A stretch of 64,000 nucleotides of DNA from Serripes groenlandicus (lineage: Eukaryota > Mollusca > Bivalvia > Cardiida > Cardiidae). The notes under the pieces were generated by a model, which saw nothing but the letters and a program-made list of their open reading frames with translations, was not told where the DNA came from and made no database searches. Shown here piece after piece: positions 40,535-50,339 of the stretch. The stretch is from positions 69,686,484-69,750,483 of the forward strand of contig JASEVX010000003.1 in the NCBI GenBank assembly GCA_031761405.1, in the 5' to 3' direction. Both the position numbers and the translations under genes were made by a program. The stretch's first letter is position 1; the number at the start of each line of letters is the position of its first letter.

Positions 40535-40869
40535 TTTACCATGAAAGTGTTATTATTGGAATCTAATGTCATGCCATTTTCCGATCATTTATCCCAGGAA
40601 ATACAGTGTTCCATTGACAGTAATCTATTGTGGTTTCTCTGTTGTGATTGTGATGCTTGTAGAGTGTGTGTGGGACTGTCATGAATGGACGTAATCTAGT
40701 GTATAATCTGTGTGGATTAAATACAGTCTGGATTCTGTTATCTGTTTACATTTTATGATTTTGGGGGTCTGCTGCTTTGAGAACATCTACGGAAAATATG
40801 TACATGAAATAGATGTTGTTGTTTTTTATTTAGGAAGTATAATTTTGATAAAAGAATATAAAAACAAAT

Positions 40870-41400
40870 CTGCAGCAGATCAATTTGAAAACATCTAGGT
40901 AAAAATTGCATGTTGGAAATGTTAAAAAGCCTTTAAATATAAAAAAAAACCTCATTTACTGCATCCTCTGGCTCTCAAGATTTATGCTTTTACCAGCAGA
41001 ACACCTTGTTCCATAACAATGAGCTATAGTTTAACCCTTTAATTAACCCTTTTCCATATACAACAAATCTGCAGCAGACGGCTTTGAAAGCCTAGTGACA
41101 AAAACCTGAAAAAAATTCTCCATAAAAGATAACTTCATTGTTAAATAAAGTTGGAAACCTTGTGGCCAAAGGAGAAATTGCTCATAATGATTCCCCTTTT
41201 GTCACAATGATTTAAAAAGTTGTCTGCTGCTATTGCGTCAAAATGCATCTGCAGGTGGGAAAGGGTTAACTATCAAATAAAACTCTTACTGCAACCTCTG
41301 GCTCTCAATATTTATGCTTTTACAAGCAGAACACCTTGTTTCATAACAATGGTCTACAGTTTGACTCTTTAAACAAATCTGCAGCAGACGACCTTGAAAA
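40870..41400 (+). repeat. Diverged segmental duplication, about 330-bp offset
   Basis: 40955-41033 and 41283-41365 are about 90% alike by eye (CCTCTGGCTCTCAAKATTTA, AGCAGAACACCTTGTTYCAT). Each is followed by a minus-oriented MITE start, so a MITE plus its flank was copied as a block. Confidence 0.8.
41043..41269 (-). mobile_element. TTAA-MITE, subfamily B
   Basis: TTAACCCTTTTCCATATACAAC start, GCAGGTGGGAAAGGGTTAA end. The hairpin right strand is deleted. Confidence 0.87.
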
Positions 41401-41510
41401 TGATTTGGCAAAATTATAGAAAGTCTTTATAAATGAAAGTAGAATTATTGAATAGAGCTGAACATATTGTGGCAAAAAGTTAAAATGCATCTGTATGAGG
41501 TAAAAGGATA
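41375..41510 (-). repeat. TTAA-MITE, shortened second copy of the duplication
   Basis: TTAAACAAATCTGCAGCAGAC start without the CCCTTTCCC terminus; core truncated; ends ATGAGGTAAAAGGATAA. Confidence 0.65.
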
Positions 41511-41715
41511 ACTTATTATTTTACCAAATTGCTCATCCATTGAATGGAGGTGCTAAAACCATTGTTTTGTATCTTAAAATTTGGTTATATCATATGTCAT
41601 TCAATGTGTTCACTCAGTTGACTAATTAGAACAAACAAGTGAGTCTACAATGAGTATTAAAATGAAACAATTATTGTATGCCTATGATATCAGGGTTAAA
41701 ATGTGGTGCCTTATA

Positions 41716-43058
41716 AGCACACCTGAGTACAACATGCTCAAGTTGAGGTACTGTGTCTGGTCTTTGTCGCCGTCTGCTTGTTGTCAAAGCTTTACAGAGA
41801 TGTTTCTTAGGTGGTCCTCAAAATTGTTCAAAGAATTGAATTCCTTACAAAACTGTGGTTGTCATGGAAAAGGAAAGTGGAAGAAAGTGAAAACTTTAAA
41901 AATCTTCTTGTCTGTAATTTTTTTATTAAAATTTATTTAGCATAAATGTTCCTTTGGTGACCTGACCCTCTACCAAGTTCATTCAAATTGTGAGCATCCT
42001 TTGTCCTGTATCCGAGAGTTTTCTTCTCTGTAACCAGTGGGTTAATTGAGACAAAACTTCACAGCAAGCTCTGCATGTCCACACCAAAGTTCCTTCAAAG
42101 TGTTGTGATTGATGTAAATTTCTGGTTTCCATGGCAACAAGAAAAACAACTTTATTAAAAAATCTTACCAGTTTGGGAGAAGAATTTTTGTTAAGCTTTT
42201 TATTTTGGTTGCCAAGGAATCCAGAATTCTACATGAACATTTTGTAGAAATATTCCTTGGGTGACCCTCTACGAATACTTCAAGCCATGTTGATTAGTAA
42301 AAAAAACATGGTCACCAGAGAGGGAGGCTGTTTTGCCTAATATGTGACTGCCTTGGTCGTGTAGTGGTAGAGCGTCCGCTGTGGGTGTGGAATGTTGTGG
42401 GTTTCAATTTCCAGCCATATCATACAAAAGACTTTCAAAATGGTAGTAATGGCTGCCCTACTTGGCGCTGAGGATTGTGGGGTTAGCATTACGGCTGACT
42501 GGCTGGTGGCAGGATAAATGGACCAGTAGTACTGGTAAATTACCCTGGAAACGCCGTGATATAACTGAAAAATTGTTGAAAGCGGCGTTAAACACCAAAC
42601 AATCATTTGCCTAATATCATCTTCTCCGCAAGTATCTTTCAATTTTCAAATACTTCATAAACATACATGTATTCTTTGGGTGACCCTCTACCTGACAAAC
42701 AATGTGAATTGGTCAAAAGACATAGCCACCAGGGGCTGGGGCTGTTTTACTTCTTAATAATATGCCCAGATTGTAAGATTTGAAGAAAAAAGAATCTGAT
42801 TTTGAAATAATAACTGGTATATAACCATTTCTTTGGTGACCTTCTATCAGTTTCCTCAAGTCATATTAATTTGACAAAAAGACAGACAACATAGGGTTGT
42901 GCTAATTTGCCTTGTGGCAGTGGATCTATACTAGTCCTCTTTGGCTTCTTGTATTAATAAGCTTACCTGACTGCAAAAGGTTTTATTTTGCTTGACTGTG
43001 TTGTTGGCTACACAAATCAAATTGCAAAACTCAGGTGAGCGATCCAGGGCAATCTCGT
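41716..43058 (+). mobile_element. Pearl/HINE-like element hosting a SINE
   Basis: AGCACACCTGAGTACAACATG start, TAACCAGTGGGTTAATTGAG, repeated about 170-bp units (ATTCCTTGGGTGACCCTCTAC, CCATGTTGATTAG), and a CAGGTGAGCGATCCAGGGC right end. It is an older, more diverged copy of the family at 2.2 and 8.4 kb. Confidence 0.72.
42344..42605 (+). mobile_element. SINE family 1, full length
   Basis: A-box-like TCGTGTAGTGGTAGAGCG, B-box-like TGGGTTTCAATTTCC, core GGACCAGTAGTACTGGTAAA, tail GTGATATAACTGAAAAATTG, CAAT end. TTTGCCTAATAT flanks it at 42332-42343 and 42606-42617 (12-bp duplication). Confidence 0.92.
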
Positions 43059-43828
43059 TTATTTCCTTTGAAAAGAACTTAAAGTTTATAATATCAGGGT
43101 AATAATGCCTTTAATTGAGGCCTGTTGACACCTCTGCAGTAGACGACTATTGAAAAGCACTGTGATCAAAAGGTTACTACGAAATGAGCAATATCACCTT
43201 ATTCTACAATGATTTCAAGTTTGTATAGAAATCATATTTACAATCCTAACATTTTTCTACTTACTTCCACAGATGTTTTCAAAGCAGTCACCTCCAAAAC
43301 TGGCTTCTCGGGGAAATACACTTGTCAAAAAAGACCTTTAATGTTAAAAAAAGTCTTAAATTTCTTTTGAATATCAATGCTTTCAGTCCTTTGATATAAC
43401 ACCTTTTCTGCTTTGATTTAACATTAAAGTGTGATTTTATTACTGTACAAACAGTAAACATGCCATTACTTTTATATAATATTATATATTATGACAAAAA
43501 GGACTTCCAATTATCCCTTCACAGGATAAAATCATATATTGACTTGATATGAAACATCTACGAAAAAATAAGAAACATATTAGAAAATTTAGATTCTTAC
43601 TTTGTTGCAAAAAATTGTGGGAAAATATAATATTTGTATATTTGTAAATTGTATAATTGTTATAATTATAACTTTGTTTGTTGATTGGGATAAAAACTTG
43701 GCCACCAGGGGGTGGGACTGTTTTGTCTTATTTGGCTAAAGTGATTTAATTTTTGCATTATTGCAGTGGAGCAATACTGGCCCTCTTGTGCCTCTTGTTC
43801 ATGTTGTCTGATGCAGAAGTTTCAGAGA
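43059..43828. other. MITE relic, AT-rich DNA, pearl-like fragment
   Basis: A relic MITE spans about 43115-43315 (CACCTCTGCAGTAGACGAC). 43678-43798 is a fragment of the pearl-like family (GGCCACCAGGGGGTGGGAC; CTGGCCCTCTTGTG). The middle is AT-rich with no recognised feature. Confidence 0.5.
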
Positions 43829-44059
43829 TTAACCCTTTCCCCCATACAGCAATTCTGCAGCAGACGACTTTGAACATATTTCGTCAAAAAATAGAAAAAT
43901 CTCTATAATTGAATGGATAACCTATGAATAAAAGTGGAAAACATTGTGGCAAAAGGAGAAAATGCTCCTTTTGAGCAATTTCTTCTTTTGTCAATATTTT
44001 TTCAAAAAGCTGTCTGCTGCAGAGGCACCAGAAAGCGTCTATATGTGGGAAAGGGTCAA
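43829..44059 (-). mobile_element. TTAA-MITE, subfamily A
   Basis: Full-length; right site TCAA. A SINE sits immediately after it. Confidence 0.9.
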
Positions 44060-44075
44060 CCGAAAAGGGGAATGA

Positions 44076-44297
44076 ATGAATGTATATTGTTTTATGGCGC
44101 ATCGACAGCTAAGGTCATTTAGCGCGCAATTAAATTTAATTATTCATGATCCCTGGGTAAACAAACCAGTACTAGGCTAGAAAATGTGCCTTGCCCATGG
44201 GCACTCCACCATGACCCCAGTGCCGCGACTGGGGATCGAACACGGGACATCCGGTTTCGAAATCCCCGACGCTAACCACTCGACCACAGCGGATTCC
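44076..44297 (-). mobile_element. SINE family 3, full length
   Basis: Same structure as 37968-38195 and very similar to it. The 16-bp duplication CCGAAAAGGGGAATGA flanks it (44060-44075 and 44298-44313). Confidence 0.93.
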
Positions 44298-44515
44298 CCG
44301 AAAAGGGGAATGATAATAATCCCATCTTTTACTCAAAAGTGTTAAGGGCTTACAAAAGAAGGATCAAAATGGATAACACTTGCACTAAAGATCTGAAGGC
44401 TAATTTGCATAAATTAGATTTAACTGTTATATTTCTTTCACACTGTTTATACCCCAATTATCAAATAGAGATTTTTACATAAATCGCGCGCTAGATCTCT
44501 TTTCATATATAAGAC

Positions 44516-44730
44516 ATGAACCCTTTCCCTCATACGACAATTCTGCAGCAGACGACTTTGAACATATTTTGTCAAAAAATAGAAAATCTCTATAATTGAA
44601 TGGATAACCTATGACTTAAAGTGGAAAACATTGTGGCAAAAGGAGAAACTGCTTGTTTTGAGCAATTTCTTCTTTTGTCACTATGTTTTCAAAAATCCGT
44701 CTGCTGCAGAGGCGTCAGAAAGCGTCTATA
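44516..44730 (-). mobile_element. TTAA-MITE, subfamily A, right terminus lost
   Basis: Complete until GCGTCTATAT, where it joins TAGACATGAACCCTTTACC. The flank ATAAGACATGAACCCTTT on its left is almost the same as this junction, suggesting recombination between neighbouring copies. Confidence 0.85.
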
Positions 44731-44737
44731 TTAGACA

Positions 44738-44938
44738 TGAACCCTTTACCACTGACAGACACACTTTGACACAACTGCAGCAGATGACATTTAAAATCAT
44801 TGTGGCAAAGTGAGAAATTGAGAAATTACTCCTAATAAGCAATTCTCCTTTTACCATAAATGTTTTCCCTTTTATCCTAGTTTTATATTTGTTATAGAAA
44901 TTTTCCATATTTTGGCCTGGATGTTTTCAAGGTCGTCT
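44738..44938 (+). mobile_element. TTAA-MITE, subfamily B, right end truncated
   Basis: CCCTTTACCACTGACAGACAC start. The core is duplicated (GAGAAATTGAGAAATTACTCC). It is cut at CAAGGTCGTC, where the next copy begins. Confidence 0.75.
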
Positions 44939-45262
44939 TTCCAACTTGCAGATGCATTCTGATGCATTTTGCAGTTTACCCAGGGATCATGAATAAGTGA
45001 ACTGTCGCTGTGATATAACTGAAATAATGTTGAAAGCGGCGTAAAACCCCAATAAATAAATAATCTGATGCATTTGCAGCAGACGACTTTTGAAAACATT
45101 GTGATAAAAGGAAAAATTGCTCAATACGAGCAATTTCTCCTTTTGCCACAATGTTTTCAACTCTAATTAATAATTAAACTCTCATTTACGGAGATATTTC
45201 ACTTTTTTGCCAATATGTTTTTGAAGCCGTCTGCTGCAGAATTGTCGTATGTGAAAGGGTTC
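44939..45262 (+). mobile_element. TTAA-MITE, subfamily B, split by a SINE
   Basis: CTTTCCAACTTGCAGATGCATTC start, SINE insertion, then a well-preserved core (stem ATTGCTCAATACGAGCAAT) and right arm ending GTATGTGAAAGGGTTCA. Confidence 0.82.
44975..45063 (+). mobile_element. SINE family 3, strongly 5'-truncated
   Basis: Only the 3' 89 bp (TTTACCCAGGGATCATG to AAACCCCAATAAATAAATAA). TCTGATGCATTT(T)GCAG flanks both sides (44958-44974 and 45064-45079). Confidence 0.9.
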
Positions 45263-45724
45263 AGCATGTGTTTTTTCTATTGATCCAAAATGCCAATTTT
45301 ATTAGAGTTATCTGCCATGAAAACATAAGATGTTATTTCTCTGTTGCCAATCTATACTTCATCTGAGCTGCCAGATATAATGGATAATATTTCTGCTTCT
45401 GTGAAATAAATGAACACTTGTCAAAAATATTGTCAAGTAAAATAATTACATCAAATAAATGATTCAGTTTCTGGCGTATTCATATTGACTGAAATTCACT
45501 GAATTATTCTAGCCCATTTCAAAGTGCTTGGTGCGCTATGCCCCTGATATTGTGTAATAAAAGTTACTTGATCCTGTTCAATGGGAGTTTATGATATGGA
45601 CATAGAAAATATTTTAATTCTAATGTCACAGCCCTATACCCTTGACATACGTCTTCATTTGAATGCTAGAACAATCATATAACTTCATGCACATCTTGCA
45701 ATATACAAATATATAACAAATATT
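45263..45724. other. Unassigned intronic DNA
   Basis: No exon or repeat recognised. Confidence 0.35.
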
Positions 45725-45963
45725 TTAACCCTTTCCCACATTTAGATGCTTTCCGAAGCCTCTGCAGCAGACTACTTTTAATACATAATAGCGAAAAATA
45801 AATTTTTTCATCATTTTCAGACAAGCAATTTCTACTTTTGCCAGAATGTTTTCTACTTACCAGTATTCAATAATTTAACAATCATTATAAAGATTTTCCA
45901 TATGTTCACGTATATATTTTCAAAGTTGTTCGCTGCAGAATTGTTGTATGTGGGAAAGAGTTT
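45725..45963 (+). mobile_element. TTAA-MITE, subfamily B
   Basis: TTAACCCTTTCCCACATTTAG start, core hairpin decayed, GTTGTTCGCTGCAGAATTG and ATGTGGGAAAGAGTTT end. Confidence 0.8.
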
Positions 45964-46729
45964 CACAGTATAGAAAGTTGTGTTTGAGTTTTATAATATG
46001 CTATACCTGTCTAATCCCATGTTTTTTCCTTGAAAAAAAAAAAGAAACTGATAAAAAAATCAAGTTATAAGCTATACAGGTCTTCCCTTTAAAGAAGAGA
46101 GCATTCTGTTTGAACTAATTTGTAGATATAATTGACTGGTACATGAGAAGACGCACTTATTGCTAAATGCAAACAGAGTTAACCAAGACCGAGCCATTGC
46201 AAAGTCTATTCCTTCTTTTTCATGAATGTTTTTGAAAGTTCTATTGTGCAGAGCCATCAAAAGTAATGTATGATTAGAAAGGATTAACCTCTTTGAACAG
46301 TGTAGATCATGATCAGTTTACCATCATAGTTCCAGATTGTCAGCTAGTGTGAAGTGACCTTGTTTAAACAGCATTTAGAGCCTTGTTTTCTGGTAAAACA
46401 GCTAGGTGATATTATAATGTCATAAAGATTACCATGTCAAAAGATCTCAATGTAAGTGAAGGATTTTATTTGGGAGTTTTTACCGATAGAGAAGACATTT
46501 TATAAGGTTGTGTAGTTCCAATGTTGCCTAAGTGTGGACGTTTTGATGGATTGGAATTTTGTTTGTAAATATGTTACTTAAACCACAGAGACATAGAAGG
46601 TAAATGTGAAGATGAACATGTTTAACTTTTTCCCTTTTATATTATATTTTCAATGATTTTAATTGTGTTGCCTGCCTTGACAGTGAGACAGAAAGGGATC
46701 AAGTCTGTCTGTCTATCTGAGCAGTCATT

Positions 46730-46815
46730 ACATACTTTCCTAATACAGACACTTTCTGACGCTTCTGCAGCAGACGACTTTTGAAAACATTGTGGCAATA
46801 GAAGAAATGACTCTG
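46730..46815 (+). repeat. TTAA-MITE left half
   Basis: ACACTTTCTGACGCTTCTGC, AGCAGACGACTTTTGAAAAC; truncated inside the core. 45964-46729 holds weak relics (about 46180-46290, 46617-46640) and otherwise nothing recognised. Confidence 0.65.
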
Positions 46816-46841
46816 TCTTTGTTATATACAATATAATTTCA

Positions 46842-47087
46842 GGGAGTCCGTCGATGGTACAGCTGAGTCCTGGTAGCTCATTTCTTTACGATAATTGACA
46901 AAAGTCACTGTGGCAAGCGTCCTTCGTCTTTCACCAATGGTCGAACAGTTTATGTGAAAAAGCAGCCAGTTGCTTTGAAAGTATGTTGTGTTGAGTACCT
47001 GTGTTGAAAACAGCGTTAAAATATGTCTTAATAATGTCTATGAAGTATACATTATTATTTCTTCAGGGAGTCTGTTGAGGATGGTAC
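46842..47087 (+). repeat. SINE bracketed by duplicated splice-acceptor sequence
   Basis: 46842-46860 (TTTCAGGGAGTCCGTCGATG and GTAC) and 47056-47087 (TTCAGGGAGTCTGTTGAGGA and TGGTAC) are imperfect copies of the intron end plus the first about 20 nt of exon 2. The SINE lies between. Confidence 0.75.
46861..47015 (+). mobile_element. SINE family 4, internally deleted
   Basis: AGCTGAGTCCTGGTAG head start (tRNA part mostly deleted), CTTTCACCAATGG, AAAAGCAGCCAGTTGCTTTG, GAAAACAGCGTTAAA end. Confidence 0.75.
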
Positions 47088-47178
47088 GGAATGGCCCCAT
47101 GACAGCCCTGTGAGCAGAGCGTATGATGTGTCAAACTCCAGCACAAGCCTCATCATCCTTAACAACAAATATGGAAAA
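47067..47178 (+). CDS. Host gene exon 2 (phase 2 to 0)
   Basis: 112 nt between TTTCTTCAG and GT AGGTGA. One base completes the arginine codon left by the previous exon, then 37 codons beginning ESVEDGTEWPHDSPVSRAYD and ending LNNKYGK. Acidic start and Ser/Asn-rich middle; no domain recognised. The acceptor in use is the downstream member of the duplicated pair flanking the SINE; skipping to the upstream copy would add SINE sequence. Confidence 0.82.
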
Positions 47179-47322
47179 GTAGGTGACACTGGATTTTATA
47201 AACCTTTATAACCTTTTATAAACCATTTGCAATACATATTTACCTAGGACAAAATGTCTTTTGATGATTTTTACGGCAGACCACATACAAATTGAGCAAT
47301 TTCTGCCTTTACCACATTGTTT

Positions 47323-47554
47323 TTAACCCTTTCCCTCATACGAAAATTCTGCAGCAGACGACATTGAACACATTTTGTCAAAAAATAGAAAATCTCTATA
47401 ATTGAAAGGATAACCTATGACTAAAAGTGGAAAACATTGTGGCAAAAGAAGAAATTGCTCGTTTTGAGCATTTTCTTCTTTTGTCACTATGTTTTCAAAA
47501 AGCTGTCTGCTGCAGAGGCGTCAGAAAGCATCTATATGAGGGAAAGGGTTTTAA
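47323..47554 (-). mobile_element. TTAA-MITE, subfamily A
   Basis: Full-length; inserted at the end of a truncated older core (47288-47323: TTGAGCAATTTCTGCC). Confidence 0.9.
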
Positions 47555-47807
47555 ACAGTCAATTCTACACTTGTGTTAACAGGTAAAGTGTAACAAATAC
47601 ATGAAAAGCAAGTGAAAGTTTCAAACATAATTTCTTTTTGTAGTGCATTGTGATCATCTAATAAAAGTAACATTTTCAATCTTTTAGTTATTGCAAAACT
47701 ACAGTAAAGCTACAATAGCTCAGCCACGGAACTCAACCCTTTGACACCTATTTTGACTGCTGCAATTAAATTCCAAATACATTAGCACAAAAGTAGAAAT
47801 TATTTAT

Positions 47808-47959
47808 TGTAACAGTCTTAAAAGATCCAACCTGACCAGGGCTCGAACCTTGGACTTTTTAATCCGAAGGCGAACGCTTTCCGACATCTCTTTAAAAGCT
47901 AGCTCTATAGCAAGGCAGTATAACTTTAAATATCCCTTTATACATATACCTTGGCTACA
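47808..47959 (-). repeat. TRIM 3' LTR (152 bp)
   Basis: On the minus strand it contains TTCGGATTAAAAAGTCCAAG followed by GTTCGAGCCC, matching an anticodon arm plus B box. The A-box region differs from the other LTR. Confidence 0.8.
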
Positions 47960-48063
47960 TATACCCCCTCCTTAAATGAAATTCGTCCTCGAATTTCGGG
48001 AGACTGAGAATGTTGTGAAACATTCTCTAGGCTTTTCCTATGTAGTCCCTTATTGGGCGCCAT

Positions 48064-48203
48064 TGTAACAGTTCTAGAAGATCTGACCTGACCAGGGCTT
48101 GAATCTTGGACCTTTTAATCCAAATGCTCTACCACATCGCCATAAAAGCTAGCTCTATAGCAAGGCAGTATAAGTGTCCCCTTATACATATACCTTGGCT
48201 ACA
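48064..48203 (-). repeat. TRIM 5' LTR (140 bp)
   Basis: On the minus strand it contains GTGGTAGAGCATTTGGATTA, then AAAGGTCCAAGATTCAAGCCC: D-arm-like, anticodon-arm-like and B-box-like pieces in tRNA order and spacing. Confidence 0.8.
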
Positions 48204-48303
48204 TTATAATGAGCAATTTCTCCATTCACCACTATGTCCTCTTTTCAATAATAAAAGAGATTTTCCATATTTTTGCCTAGATTTTACGACAGATTTATAG
48301 CAT

Positions 48304-48530
48304 TTAACCATTTCCCTCATACGACAATTCTGCAACAGACGACTTTGAACATATTTTGTCAAAAAATAGAAAATCTATATAATTGAATGGATAATCTATA
48401 ACTAAAAGTGAACATTGTGGCAAAAGGATAAATTGCTTGTTTTGAGCAATTTCTTCTTTTGTCACATTGTTTTCAAAAAGCTGTCTGCTGCAGAGGTGTC
48501 TGAAAGCGTCTATATGAGGGAAAGGCTTAA
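48304..48530 (-). mobile_element. TTAA-MITE, subfamily A
   Basis: TTAACCATTTCCCTCATACG start, TTAA end; full-length with a small deletion before AACATTGTGG. Confidence 0.9.
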
Positions 48531-48699
48531 TGCAGCATCATGAGTTTGAGTACTGGCATTGCCTAGATTTCTCAGAAATGCAACAATAGCTACTCCAACT
48601 AATGCCATTGGGTTCCACTGTAACATGAAATGGGTATCAGAATGTTGTCATGTACAACTGTAGGTGACCATTATGATATGATCATTATGTATTCATTAG

Positions 48700-48820
48700 T
48701 GTGAGGGAGGTCACTGATTCGATCCCTGGCCGGGTCATACAAAAGACTTTAAAAAGGGTAATAATGTCTTTCCCTTCTTGGCGCTCAGGGTTGCGAGGTA
48801 AGCATAACGACTCAGACTTT
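48700..48820 (+). mobile_element. SINE family 1 fragment (head and core)
   Basis: GGTCACTGATTCGATCCCTG (B box), CATACAAAAGACTTTAAAAA, CTTGGCGCTCAGGGTTGCG; the tail is missing. Confidence 0.75.
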
Positions 48821-49009
48821 AGATTCTTCAAACTCACCAAGCTTGGTTGGCAACCTCAACAGATAACTTGATTACCATTGAGGCCAATATGTCAATGAAG
48901 GTTATTGCAACCTTTGGGTTAAATAGTAGCATTCACAGCTAATATGGAACAAATATTACTTTCTGTCATTATCAGAGGTTCTTTGTCCTATGTATGATTT
49001 ATTTTATCG

Positions 49010-49275
49010 ACGCGGATTGTCAATCCAGGGGTTGTGAGTTCAAACCCCTACTTGGCCAACAATCTTTTTGATGTTTTACAAAAGTCATTGTGACAAGCGT
49101 CATTCGTCTTCCATCAATGGGCTATCGGTTTATGTGAAAAAGCAGTCAGTTGCTTGGAAAGAATGTTGTATGAAGTACTGGTGTGAGAAAGGCAAGCAAC
49201 ATATGAGTAGGTGAACTGGCCGCCGTGATATGACTGAAAAATTGTTGAAAACGGCGTTAAACCCCAATCAATGAC
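49010..49275 (+). mobile_element. SINE family 4, 5'-truncated
   Basis: GACGCGGATTGTCAATCCAG, GTTGTGAGTTCAAACCCC, AAAAGCAGTCAGTTGCTTGG, GTGATATGACTGAAAAATTG, CCCCAATCAAT end, only 35 bp before an exon. Confidence 0.85.
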
Positions 49276-49310
49276 AATAACAATATCAATATTATTTACT
49301 TTTATTACAG

Positions 49311-49360
49311 AATTCCACCAGATTAAGGGGCTACTATACCGGACCTTCAAGCTCAGAGAG
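49311..49360 (+). CDS. Host gene exon 3, 50 nt (phase 0 to 2)
   Basis: Acceptor CTTTTATTACAG, donor AG|GTTAGT. Encodes NSTRLRGYYTGPSSSE plus the start of an arginine codon. Open only in the frame carried from exon 2. Confidence 0.78.
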
Positions 49361-49484
49361 GTTAGTATTAATATTATTATGCTTTTTCTTTGTTGGAGGA
49401 ACTCGAATTGACTTTTCTGATAAAGCCAAATTCTGATAAATCTTAGATTGCTTTTGAAATTAAAGTGGAAAACAAACAGGTCTT

Positions 49485-49713
49485 TTAACCCTCTCCCTCA
49501 TATAGATGCTTTCTGTCACCTCGGCAGCAGACAGCTTTTTGAAAACATCGAGACAAAAAAGGAAATTGCTCAAAACGAGCAATTTCTACTTTTGTCACCA
49601 TGTTTTCAACTCTATTCAAATATTGTTCTTCATTTAACGGGCTTTTCTGTGCTTTTGCCTAGACATTTTTAAAGTCTTCTGTTGCAGATTTGCAGTATGT
49701 GGGAAAGGGTTAA
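49485..49713 (+). mobile_element. TTAA-MITE, A/B hybrid
   Basis: Left arm A-like (CTCATATAGATGCTTTCTG), right arm B-like (TCTATTCAAATATTG; GCAGTATGTGGGAAAGGG). TTAA at both ends. Confidence 0.88.
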
Positions 49714-49804
49714 TCAAAAGCTCTGGGGTTCAAATACAGTACTGTCAGAACAGGGTCAATATTTAGAATAGATCTCATTCTCTGGGCATTAGCACTTGGT
49801 AACT

Positions 49805-49985
49805 TTTTCAGACATGCAAATCTGCAACAGATGATTTTGAAAACTTTAAGTTTAAACTCTTGAATTTCTATATAAATAAGATTATAGTTTTTGAGTAGAC
49901 TTGGAAATAATGCCAAATAAGAGCAACTCCTTCTCTTGCCACAATGTTTCAAATATTGTCTGTTGCAGATGAATATTTTTAAACC
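49805..49985 (-). repeat. TTAA-MITE relic, subfamily B
   Basis: CAAATCTGCAACAGATGATTTTG, CAAATAAGAGCAACTCC, TTGTCTGTTGCAGATG. Confidence 0.5.
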
Positions 49986-50094
49986 TGCAAACAAATCTCC
50001 CTGGTCGCTTTGAAAATGATATTGAGTCTAACCAGTCTTTTCTTGGTCAATTGGGTCCTGACTTTGGGATTTTTCCACACAAACGGCGCGAGTA

Positions 50095-50190
50095 CTGGTT
50101 AAGTCTCCAGGAAGCTGGCATCGAGTGTGATTAAACTAAGCCAAAGGCTTGTTTCGCAATTGATGTAAAATAAATAAGTTTAAACTAATT
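50095..50190 (+). mobile_element. SINE family 2, 5'-truncated
   Basis: GCGAGTACTGGTTAAGTCTCC to AAATAAATAAGTTTAAACTAA, without the tRNA-like head. Confidence 0.85.
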
Positions 50191-50280
50191 AAAACATTTA
50201 TATGAATTTTCATGCGTTTGTGAAATTGGTATGCTTTTAAAACTCACACTCTGTACTATTATTTTTTTCTCTCTCTCCAG

Positions 50281-50306
50281 ATTTATAGATCCACACAGAC
50301 ATAGAG
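50281..50306 (+). CDS. Host gene exon 4, 26-nt microexon (phase 2 to 1)
   Basis: A strong pyrimidine tract (TTTTTTTCTCTCTCTCCAG) and donor GAG|GTATGT bracket 26 nt that complete one Arg codon and give FIDPHRHR plus the first base of a Gly codon. Phase fits both neighbours; inclusion would need transcript evidence because the exon is so short. Confidence 0.68.
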
Positions 50307-50339
50307 GTATGTATACATAAGAGAGTATTTTATTAAACA

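Larger units (their letters stand above)
47808..48203 (-). mobile_element. TRIM-like LTR element with tRNA-like sequence in its LTRs
   Basis: Two direct repeats, each starting TGTAACAG and ending GGCTACA (47808-47959 and 48064-48203), surround a 104-bp interior, and TTAT duplicates flank the whole. On the minus strand the 5' LTR is followed one base later by TGGCGCCCAATAAGGGAC, a primer-binding-site-like sequence close to those matching tRNA-Lys. The 3' LTR is preceded by the purine tract AAGGAGGGGG. There is no room for gag-pol, so any mobility would be in trans. Confidence 0.82.
47733..48300 (+). mobile_element. TTAA-MITE, subfamily B, split by the TRIM-like element
   Basis: Left part 47733-47807 (CCCTTTGACACCTATTTTGAC to AGTAGAAATTATTTAT). 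Right part 48204-48300 (TTATAATGAGCAATTTCTCC onward). Joined at the hairpin loop. Confidence 0.75.
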
